From JBCCSZ01 sp039199225 (GTDB lineage: Bacteria > Bacteroidota > Bacteroidia > Chitinophagales > Saprospiraceae): a stretch of 5,327 bases of DNA. Positions 1 through 5,327 of this stretch are shown piece after piece. The position numbers were made by a program, and so were the translations under genes. Below the pieces are notes generated by a model. It saw nothing but the letters and a program-made list of their open reading frames with translations. It made no database searches and was not told the DNA's origin. The stretch is from NCBI GenBank assembly GCA_039199225.1, contig JBCCSZ010000405.1, forward strand, positions 1 through 5,327, in the 5' to 3' direction. Within the stretch, counting starts at the first letter, position 1, and the number at the start of each line of letters is the position of its first letter.

Positions 1-315
1 AGAATATTTGGGATCAACCTCTATGGATTTTAAGTAAGCTTTTTCAGCCTCTTCGTATCTAGATAAATGATTTTTATATAAATTTCCTAACCCATTCCAG
101 GGATAAGCGCTTTTTGGATCAAGCTCTATAGACTTCAAGTAAGCCCTCTCAGATTCTTCATACCTCGATAAATGATTTTTATATAAATCACCTAAATTAT
201 TCCATGGATAACTATATTTTGAATTCAAGCTTATTGCTTTCAAATAACACTCCTCCACTTCATCCATCTTTTTTAAGTCATACTGTCGAGTGTGGCCCAA
301 GGCATTCCAAGCAGA
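1..315 (-). repeat. TPR-coding tandem repeat, three 105-bp units, continuing past the window edge
   Basis: Three consecutive 35-codon units occupy 315-211, 210-106 and 105-1 (residues 510-544, 545-579 and 580-614 of the ATPase). Each shows the TPR pattern W-x-x-L-G-x-x-Y, then E-E, A/C-Y-L-K and, in the last two, D-P. Each has one residue more than the canonical 34, inserted in the turn between helices A and B (NHLSRYEE in units two and three). Units two and three match at 28 of 35 residues and share long identical DNA, including 22 bp at 62-83 and 167-188. The first unit is more diverged. By hand count the first 240 bases hold about 31% G+C, against roughly 45-60% in lines sampled from the ATPase part of the gene. 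This suggests recent duplication. Confidence 0.9.
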
Positions 316-1842
316 AGCCGATTCCTCATACTTTGCCAAAAAGTCAAGCAGTAACTCCTCCAATTTCAAGTACTGTCCTTCATCTTCTAACTTTTTAAAA
401 TCTTCATAAATCGCCTCGAATCTGGAATCATCGGGTAAATCAAACTGACTCAATACAGACCGATCCTTCTTGGAAAATGCAACCAATTCGGAATAAGCGC
501 CCTCTTGTAACTTGGAGCGTAGACTCTTCGTCCGTGTCGCTTCCGACAGCGCCAGTTTGATGGTCACATGGTGCAAATGCTTGCTCTTAACCTCAATCAT
601 ATGCCGGGCCGCTTCATCTATTTTTTCGCCATAAAAGGCTTCTAAGAAACGGGTCAGGCTGATCAAATTGCGTTTTTGTCGACGGCTGCTTCGGCGCATT
701 AGGTACCAGACATTGAAAAAGCGCTCACCAATTTCGTAGGCTACCCCCTTTCCCTTGGATGGTTTTATCTTGGTGATCCAGCCCATGTCGACAAGCCGCT
801 TGAGCTGTGGGGACAGCTGATGGTTTTCCAGGCGGGTCAAGGTGCGGAGGGTGGCCAATTGACAAGGGTCCCAATGGAGTGCAATGGCATCGACGATGAC
901 CTGTAGCTGGGTGGAGAGTTCTTCGAAGCGCGCCTTGTATAGGGGCGTAATCGATTCCAACAAGGCATCCAAATCTTTGTAAATATCAACAGAAAACCCA
1001 TTGGTAAAGACCTGAAAAAGGAGGACGGTGGTACGCGGATTGCCACCCGTCAAAGTGTACAATGCCTGTAGTCGCCCTTTTTTTGTCGGCAAACTGGCCA
1101 CCAATTGCGTGTTCTCCACCCGCTCTGCCAAACTACGGATGACCTTAAAAAACTCTGCATAGGAAAGCGACTCCAAGTAGTTGAACAGAAAGGAATCGTA
1201 AAAGGCAGCTCCATACTCATAGGCTTCCTCCAAGGGAGCAGCACTCGCGCCAATCAAAATGGGACAACCCTTTTTGGTGATTTGGTTGCGCAGCCCCCAA
1301 TGCTCTCTGTCCTCTAAGGCATCAAAAATCTGGTTCAAATTATCGATCAGCAAGACCGGACGCTGTTGAAGTTCTTCCAACATTTTTTGGAATAGACGGA
1401 AAGCTTTATCGACCAATTCGGTTTCCTCTTTTATTTTTTCCAGCACCTGAATCTGCGCATCCAACCTTTGGACATAGTCCATTCTTTCTTGGACCTCCAA
1501 GGTATCCGCCAAAGCATCCAAGCAGTTCAGCCAAAATTTGGAAAGGCGATCCAGATTGTACTGCTCTTCGGGAAAAGACAATGGGATGAAATCTTTGTTG
1601 TAAGCTTCATTGTTTCGAAGCTCTACCTCGATTCGCCGCAGCAAGGTTGTTTTCCCCATTCCTCTTTGGCCAATGATCAGGTGGTGCTGTGGAATGCTGT
1701 CCGATTTCTCCTGACCGATGCGACTGAGCAATGCATCGAATAGCTTGTGCCGAACGATGAATCCATTCACCAATTCTTTGTCGTCCAAACGGTGTGGATT
1801 GTAAATGCTGATGCGATTCAGCTCTAGCTTAAAATGACTCAT
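1..1842 (-). CDS. P-loop ATPase with winged-helix region and C-terminal TPR repeats (3' end outside window)
   Basis: The 614 codons seen have no stop and continue past the window edge. I place the protein in the archaeal-ATPase/MNS (STAND-like) P-loop superfamily. Residues 15-45 resemble the family's N-terminal segment (NPHRLDDKELVNGF). Walker A is GQRGMGKTT at 58-66. Walker B is VLLIDN at 163-168, with Asn168 where a catalytic Glu is usual. A sensor-1-like GAS follows at 198-200, and GGNPR at 266-270 supplies a sensor-2-like Arg. A winged-helix region spans about 310-380 and ends in the typical aromatic stretch (FFNVWY). A charged helical linker leads to TPRs from residue 510. No membrane segment or nuclease motif is visible. 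The ATG lies inside the ATGA overlap with the upstream ATPase gene, which fixes the start and implies translational coupling; there is no clear Shine-Dalgarno. The cellular role is unknown. A nucleotide-dependent sensor or scaffold is the likely inference, because TPRs bind proteins and STAND ATPases are switches. Confidence 0.9.
   Translation of the reverse strand, partial: MSHFKLELNRISIYNPHRLDDKELVNGFIVRHKLFDALLSRIGQEKSDSIPQHHLIIGQRGMGKTTLLRRIEVELRNNEAYNKDFIPLSFPEEQYNLDRLSKFWLNCLDALADTLEVQERMDYVQRLDAQIQVLEKIKEETELVDKAFRLFQKMLEELQQRPVLLIDNLNQIFDALEDREHWGLRNQITKKGCPILIGASAAPLEEAYEYGAAFYDSFLFNYLESLSYAEFFKVIRSLAERVENTQLVASLPTKKGRLQALYTLTGGNPRTTVLLFQVFTNGFSVDIYKDLDALLESITPLYKARFEELSTQLQVIVDAIALHWDPCQLATLRTLTRLENHQLSPQLKRLVDMGWITKIKPSKGKGVAYEIGERFFNVWYLMRRSSRRQKRNLISLTRFLEAFYGEKIDEAARHMIEVKSKHLHHVTIKLALSEATRTKSLRSKLQEGAYSELVAFSKKDRSVLSQFDLPDDSRFEAIYEDFKKLEDEGQYLKLEELLLDFLAKYEESASAWNALGHTRQYDLKKMDEVEECYLKAISLNSKYSYPWNNLGDLYKNHLSRYEESERAYLKSIELDPKSAYPWNGLGNLYKNHLSRYEEAEKAYLKSIEVDPKYS
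1839..1842 (-). promoter_or_regulatory. ATGA stop/start overlap coupling the two ATPase genes
   Basis: On the minus strand the TGA stop of the upstream ATPase (1841-1839) overlaps the ATG of the TPR-ATPase (1842-1840). This four-base overlap is a classic sign of translational coupling by ribosome re-initiation, and it implies one transcript and matched amounts of the two proteins. No strong Shine-Dalgarno precedes the ATG. Confidence 0.9.
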
Positions 1843-3029
1843 AGGTGATTTCTTAATTTCCACCAGTCCCTGACAAATGGCGACCGGAAAGCATAGGTTT
1901 CGTTTTCAAAGATGAGGTAGCCTTCATTCACCAGCAGATTCAATACGGTTGCCAGCTCATCGTTCAGCTTTATGTTGTATTGGACAACTTTCACGAAAGC
2001 AGCCTTTAATTGGTCGAACGTCCGAGGAACGGCCTTGGCCACTTGGTTCAACATTTGGCAAGCCTTTTCAAACTGCTCTTTTGTCAACTGCTGCCGCAGA
2101 CGCTGTACCCACAAATCCAAAACGGATCGATTGCTGCGGATCGCCTGCGCATAGGCTTGCTCGATTTGTAATTCTGTGATAGGCCCATTGCCAGCAAAGG
2201 TTTTGATGACTTCCTCAACAATGAGTCGCAGGTAATATGGAATGGGCCAGCCCGTCTTGCGGATGAGATAGCGAATGTTTTCTTCTGTCAAAGGCAAGTC
2301 CTCCTGCTGGCTCAACACTTTTAAAAAGGCAACAGCCTCTTCCTCCTTGAAAGCCCCAATTTGGTAGGGCAACAAATCATTAATGGTGGAGGATAGGCTG
2401 TGGACCAAGGCGTAGTTTTCTAAACCAATGGAGCCACAGAAAAACCAAGACAGCTTTTTCCGCTTTCCATCGGCCTGCTGGGGCGCAATGCGGTAGGCTC
2501 TGAGGCGATGTAGGAAGTTGCGAACCCTCTCCAAACCATTTTCCTGGCTCTGCAGGTGCAACAAAAATACAGGTAGCTCATCGACAACCAACAAGAAAGG
2601 GTTCTCTATGCTTAGTAGAATTTCACCCAGTTGTTCCAACAGTTGGTCGGCCTGAGCCGCTTTGCTGCTGCCAATTTTCACACTGCCAAATCCGCCTGCC
2701 TTCACTTCAATATTGAGCCTGCTTAGTAAATCAGACACAGACTTTCCAACCTTTTGCCAGAGGGTTTTATTCCGTTGAATGGCCTTGATGATCTCCTGAA
2801 CAGCCATCAACTCGTCTTGCGCGCCCTCGACATCCACAAAAACACCCTCCCAGCCACGTTTTCGAATAAGCTCTAAAACTTTGAGCGCAAAGGAGGTTTT
2901 TCCAACCCGCCGAGGGGCGGTCAGTAGAATGTGGTTACCAGCCAAGAGCTTCCGAATGATGTACGCCAGCTCTGCTTCCCGACCAAAAAAGTCTTCTCCT
3001 ACCACAGGAGGTCCTAAAACATTTGCCAT
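1839..3029 (-). CDS. P-loop ATPase, archaeal-ATPase/MNS (STAND-like) type
   Basis: This complete 396-residue protein probably acts in the cytoplasm; no signal peptide or membrane helix is seen. Residues 10-20 carry the family's entry motif (VGEDFFGREAE). Walker A is APRRVGKTS at 38-46 and Walker B is LLVVDE at 146-151, with an intact Asp150-Glu151. A sensor-1-like CGS is at 198-200, and TGWPIPYYLR at 259-268 corresponds to the family's TGGYPYYL-type motif. A Gly-rich stretch at 111-120 separates the Walker motifs. The C-terminus (about 320-396) looks like a winged helix ending in FRSPFVRDWW, as is usual in this family. The ATG start is firm, because an in-frame TAA lies two codons upstream (3036-3038). 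The stop overlaps the next ATPase gene as ATGA. ATP hydrolysis is well supported by the motifs; the biological role is unknown. Such proteins are predicted conformational switches or regulators, and the pairing suggests they act together. Confidence 0.9.
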   Translation of the reverse strand: MANVLGPPVVGEDFFGREAELAYIIRKLLAGNHILLTAPRRVGKTSFALKVLELIRKRGWEGVFVDVEGAQDELMAVQEIIKAIQRNKTLWQKVGKSVSDLLSRLNIEVKAGGFGSVKIGSSKAAQADQLLEQLGEILLSIENPFLLVVDELPVFLLHLQSQENGLERVRNFLHRLRAYRIAPQQADGKRKKLSWFFCGSIGLENYALVHSLSSTINDLLPYQIGAFKEEEAVAFLKVLSQQEDLPLTEENIRYLIRKTGWPIPYYLRLIVEEVIKTFAGNGPITELQIEQAYAQAIRSNRSVLDLWVQRLRQQLTKEQFEKACQMLNQVAKAVPRTFDQLKAAFVKVVQYNIKLNDELATVLNLLVNEGYLIFENETYAFRSPFVRDWWKLRNHL

Positions 3030-3038
3030 GAGGATTTA

Positions 3039-3050
3039 GGTATTGATACC
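3039..3050. repeat. Short inverted repeat GGTAT-TG-ATACC near the predicted transcription start
   Basis: Five-base arms surround a two-base centre, just upstream of the ATPase ATG and just downstream of the predicted -7 element. It could be a second, weak protein-binding half-site pair around +1, or chance: an arm of five bases is short. Confidence 0.4.
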
Positions 3051-3053
3051 CTA

Positions 3054-3085
3054 CAAATCTATATACAAATTTGCATATATGCAAA
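3054..3085 (-). promoter_or_regulatory. Predicted Bacteroidota promoter for the ATPase pair
   Basis: Read on the minus strand, TTTG (3085-3082) is followed by exactly 20 bases and then TAGATTTG (3061-3054). This matches the known Bacteroidota sigma-ABfr consensus of TTTG, 19-21 bp, TAnnTTTG at every fixed position. The predicted transcript would begin around 3048-3050, giving a leader of about 20 nt before the ATPase ATG at 3029. That leader has no Shine-Dalgarno, which is common in this phylum. The spacer is the central part of the 32-bp palindrome, so a bound protein would directly block polymerase. The position is inferred from sequence only. Confidence 0.65.
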
Positions 3086-3093
3086 TTTGTATA
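3062..3093. promoter_or_regulatory. Perfect 32-bp palindrome, candidate operator (or hairpin) between amylase and ATPase genes
   Basis: All 16 base pairs of the dyad match, with the centre between 3077 and 3078. It is built from three adjoining 8-bp palindromes: CAAATTTG (3066-3073), CATATATG (3074-3081) and CAAATTTG (3082-3089), flanked by TATA on both sides. The two CAAATTTG copies sit 16 bp apart. It covers the -33 element and the spacer of the predicted ATPase promoter, the typical place for a repressor site. It also lies 35 bp after the amylase stop, so its transcript could fold into a hairpin that protects or ends the amylase message. The arms are A+T-rich and no U tract follows, so a standard intrinsic terminator is less likely. 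Confidence 0.75.
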
Positions 3094-3127
3094 CTTACAC
3101 AGCTCTATAAATACAACTGAAAATACG

Positions 3128-4984
3128 CTATTTCCTCACAATATATCCACTCAAACCAGCCAGCTTTTCCTTCTCATATGGCTGCCCCAACAACTCCTCG
3201 CCCTCCAATTGCAATGCCGCTGGAAGACGCACCTCCTCCGTTGAATTGTTCAACACCACCACTACCTGCTCCCCATCACCTGAAAGCTCGTAAGCCAGCA
3301 AATCGCCCTCAGCTAATAAAAACTTCAGTTCGCCGCTGCGAAAGACCGGATGGGCTTTTCTGAGGCGGATGAGCTGTTTGTAGTAGTCGTTTAGAGCTTG
3401 GTGGAAGCCCACTTCGTAGGAGGCAGGGACTTCCTTGTAGGGGTCGGCAGATTCGTTGGCAAAGGTCATCTCGGGCCACCAAAGGGGCTTTCGGCAATCG
3501 GGATCGTCTGCGCCCCACATGCCCATTTCGTCGCCCGCCCAGATTTGTGGCGCACCGGGCGTAGTAAACTGATGCAGCAAAAAGAGGCGGACCCGATCGT
3601 AGGTTTCGGCAGAAGGGCGGCCGGTTATATAAGTAGAATCATCGGATGACTTGGATTTGTACTTGTACTGCCCCTTGTTTTCGAAGGATGTCAATAGACG
3701 GGGCGCATCGTGGCTCGAGCTCATTTTCATCATGCTGTAGGCGGTTGCCCGAGGCATATCGGCGGTTGCAGCTTGCAAGTCGGCCACAAACTTTTCGGCA
3801 CCGCCATAGCCAGAGGTTTTGGCAAAGAAGGCGCGCGTAGGCCGGTAGCCCTGATAGAACATAACGATGTCAAATACTTCCCCATCGTTTACGTAGGGCC
3901 TTGGGTCCATGAGTACATCTGGCCATTCTTCCCACCAAATTTCTCCAACCAACAAAGCTTCTGGATGCACCGAACGGACAAACCGACGATACTCCCGCCA
4001 AAAGTCCATCCCTATTTGATCTGCGACATCCAAACGGTAGCCGTCTATGCCATCCTCTATTCGGCCATCGCCATTGGGGTCCAGCCAACGCTTGGTAACA
4101 TGAAAGATATGGGCTTTGACGTCCGGATGAATATTGCCCTTGTAAGGCTTGCCATGCACGCGATTCTCCACATCTACCTTCTTCAACTCTGGCAGTCCCG
4201 CCACACCGGCCCAACCAGTGTACTTAAACTCACTGTCGGGCGTCGACGGATCATCGAAGGACTGAATCTCATACCAATCGGCAAATTTAGAATCGGCACC
4301 ATTGGCAAGAATATCTTCCCAGGCCCAAAATCGGGTGCCGGTATGGTTCCAGGAGTAATCGAGAATGATCCGCATATCGCGACGATGCAACTCCTTGATG
4401 AGCTTGAGAAAGAGCTGGTCGGCGCTCGTCCATTGCCAGGTAGTGGGGTCCAAAGGGTCTTCACTGGCTATGATTTTGCGGTCGCCATCTGGATCGGGAC
4501 CAAAGTTGACATCGACATGGCGGTAATTGCGCACATCGAACTTGTGCAGAGACTGCGCATCATTGATGGGATTGAGGTAAAGGGCATTGACACCCAGGGA
4601 TTCCAGGTAGTCCAATTGGTCCAAAACACCTTGCAGGTCACCTCCATAGCGGCGGCTTTGAATGTCCAGATCGTAAAAATCTTTAGGCGCTAAATCTCTT
4701 TTATTGTCGTACCAATCCGATGTCCAGTCGGTCACCTTCCAGTCTGCCGGAAAACTATACGGCCAGGAGCCGCGGATGCTCTCCATTGTTGGATTGTTGT
4801 TGGGATCGCCATTGCGAAAACGTTCGACGAAAATCTGGTACCAAATGGCATCCTTGGCCCAATCGGGCGGGAGCAATGAAATGGCATCAGACGATGGTTC
4901 CTTGGCCTGTTCATTGGAAGAAGAAGATGTACAACCCATTGTCAATAGCAAAAATATACCGATGAGAAAATACAGTGCTTTCAT
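3128..4984 (-). CDS. Lipoprotein GH13 alpha-amylase-family glycoside hydrolase, neopullulanase/cyclomaltodextrinase-like
   Basis: The protein is 618 residues from the chosen ATG. A lysine, a hydrophobic stretch and Cys18 (LLTMGC) form a lipoprotein signal; Thr at -3 and Met at -2 are not textbook, but Bacteroidota tolerate this. An ATG nine codons upstream (5011) would put polar residues ahead of the signal, so 4984 is preferred. The TIM-barrel domain starts near residue 42 (IWYQIFVERFRNGDP). GH13 motifs: region I DYSWNH 209-214; region V-like LPELK 264-268; region II DGYRLDVAD 314-322 with Arg317 and nucleophile Asp319; region III GEIW with acid/base Glu348; region IV SSHD with His425 and Asp426. 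A beta domain fills about 546-618. The SHD and GEIW variants and the barrel start resemble GH13_20 enzymes, but their N-terminal CBM34-like domain is missing. It probably hydrolyses alpha-glucans or maltooligosaccharides at the cell envelope; exact substrate and linkage are unknown. No sus-type transporter gene is in view. Confidence 0.92.
   Translation of the reverse strand: MKALYFLIGIFLLLTMGCTSSSSNEQAKEPSSDAISLLPPDWAKDAIWYQIFVERFRNGDPNNNPTMESIRGSWPYSFPADWKVTDWTSDWYDNKRDLAPKDFYDLDIQSRRYGGDLQGVLDQLDYLESLGVNALYLNPINDAQSLHKFDVRNYRHVDVNFGPDPDGDRKIIASEDPLDPTTWQWTSADQLFLKLIKELHRRDMRIILDYSWNHTGTRFWAWEDILANGADSKFADWYEIQSFDDPSTPDSEFKYTGWAGVAGLPELKKVDVENRVHGKPYKGNIHPDVKAHIFHVTKRWLDPNGDGRIEDGIDGYRLDVADQIGMDFWREYRRFVRSVHPEALLVGEIWWEEWPDVLMDPRPYVNDGEVFDIVMFYQGYRPTRAFFAKTSGYGGAEKFVADLQAATADMPRATAYSMMKMSSSHDAPRLLTSFENKGQYKYKSKSSDDSTYITGRPSAETYDRVRLFLLHQFTTPGAPQIWAGDEMGMWGADDPDCRKPLWWPEMTFANESADPYKEVPASYEVGFHQALNDYYKQLIRLRKAHPVFRSGELKFLLAEGDLLAYELSGDGEQVVVVLNNSTEEVRLPAALQLEGEELLGQPYEKEKLAGLSGYIVRK
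4930..4984 (-). other. Lipoprotein signal peptide of the GH13 enzyme
   Basis: Codons 1-18 encode Met-Lys, a run of hydrophobic residues (ALYFLIGIFLLL) and the cleavage site TMG-Cys18. After cleavage Cys18 would be lipidated. The following serine-rich tail (TSSSSNEQ) lacks the acidic cluster that marks surface export in some Bacteroidota, so inner face of the outer membrane or cell surface cannot be decided. Confidence 0.75.
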
Positions 4985-5291
4985 ATACTGGTTTTGCACC
5001 AATATACCCAAAATGCTTCAACCACACGGCCACTTTCGCCATCGGTTGTTTCAATTTTCTGAAAGCAAATGCATCTATACAAGGGGATCGTTCATACCGC
5101 AACGCCTCCGCCTGATCACTCACCGCAGTTCGAACAGTTTGCAGTGCAACGGTCAGTCTTTAACACTTACAGCCCAATGAAAAATGTCGATCTCAACATC
5201 CTCGACCATTAAAAATGCAAATTGCAGTCGCATGACAGGGAAGTGCTTACCCACTTTATGAAACACCTACCACTCCACTTCTGGCTTTGAA
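4985..5291. other. Non-coding upstream region of the amylase gene
   Basis: I see no supported gene here. All three minus-strand frames entering from the window edge reach stops quickly, and the plus-strand frames give only unconvincing ORFs. No good TTTG/TAnnTTTG promoter pair was found for the amylase; the nearest -7-like sequences (TGCATTTG at 5073-5066 and a TATATTGG near 5000) each miss one consensus base and lack a properly spaced -33 element. Small dyads occur at 5128-5135 (GTTCGAAC) and 5216-5226 (TGCAAATTGCA), both possibly chance. Confidence 0.5.
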
Positions 5292-5327
5292 ATGACAGAC
5301 AATAAGCAGAAATCCTACTTTTTCGAG
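5292..5327 (+). CDS. Possible start of a divergent gene (12 codons visible)
   Basis: An ATG at 5292 opens a frame that stays open to the window edge (MTDNKQKSYFFE). An in-frame TGA at 5259 means the frame cannot start much earlier. A hydrophilic N-terminus of this kind is plausible for a cytoplasmic protein, and the long gap before the amylase would suit divergent promoters. Twelve codons are too few for identification, and no promoter or ribosome binding site supports it, so this is a weak candidate only. Confidence 0.2.
   Translation, partial: MTDNKQKSYFFE

Noticed and set aside
1468..1743. A 91-codon plus-strand open frame inside the TPR-ATPase gene
   Set aside because: It is antisense to the Walker A region of a clearly real protein and shows no family features.
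3062..3093. The palindrome as an intrinsic terminator of the amylase gene
   Set aside because: A hairpin is possible, but the arms are A+T-rich and no run of U follows, while the match to a promoter/operator layout is much more specific. It is kept only as an alternative.
3710..4693. A 327-codon open frame on the plus strand inside the amylase gene
   Set aside because: It is fully antisense to a GH13 gene with all catalytic motifs, resembles no known family to my eye, and is explained by the codon pattern of the real gene.
4985..5011. The upstream ATG at 5011 as amylase start
   Set aside because: It would place nine residues, including several polar ones, before the Met-Lys start of a compact lipoprotein signal; the ATG at 4984 gives a normal signal length.
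5121..5142. GTTCGAAC, which looks like a tRNA T-loop
   Set aside because: The flanking bases cannot pair to make a T-stem on either strand, and no acceptor or anticodon arm is found.
4704..5180. A 158-codon plus-strand open frame across the amylase 5' end
   Set aside because: It overlaps the signal peptide and barrel start of the amylase in antisense, its translation looks like low-order sequence without a domain, and no promoter or ribosome site precedes it.
5153..5209. An 18-residue minus-strand ORF (MVEDVEIDIFHWAVSVKD) upstream of the amylase
   Set aside because: It is too short to support without conservation, and has no ribosome binding site or matching promoter.

Overview
The window looks like a piece of a Bacteroidota chromosome. 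The evidence is a lipoprotein-type GH13 enzyme, start codons without clear Shine-Dalgarno sequences, and a promoter that matches the Bacteroidota consensus (TTTG, about 20 bp, TAnnTTTG). The style of the two ATPases suggests a Saprospiraceae-like organism, but that finer placement is only a guess.

All supported genes lie on the minus strand, so the biological order runs from high to low coordinates. (1) 4985-5327 is mostly non-coding sequence upstream of the amylase; a divergent plus-strand gene may begin at 5292. (2) 4984-3128 encodes a lipoprotein alpha-amylase-family enzyme (GH13) that most resembles the neopullulanase/cyclomaltodextrinase branch. It has all catalytic residues but not that branch's usual N-terminal domain. 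(3) 3127-3030 is a 98-bp intergenic region containing a perfect 32-bp palindrome. The palindrome fills the spacer of a well-matched promoter directed at the next genes. (4) 3029-1839 encodes a complete 396-residue P-loop ATPase of the archaeal-ATPase/MNS (STAND-like) type. (5) 1842-1 encodes a second ATPase of the same superfamily, joined to the first by an ATGA overlap. It carries a winged-helix region and then tetratricopeptide (TPR) repeats that run off the window edge.

The two ATPases form a translationally coupled pair behind their own promoter and probable operator, so they are best read as one module separate from the amylase. The first has a canonical Walker B Asp-Glu. The second has Asp-Asn there and carries the repeat domain. 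That division suggests one active ATPase working with a sensor or scaffold ATPase, possibly a signalling or defence-type NTPase system, but no effector domain is visible in the window. The TPR-coding DNA is much richer in A+T than the rest of its gene and consists of near-identical 105-bp units, so it is probably a young, evolving segment.
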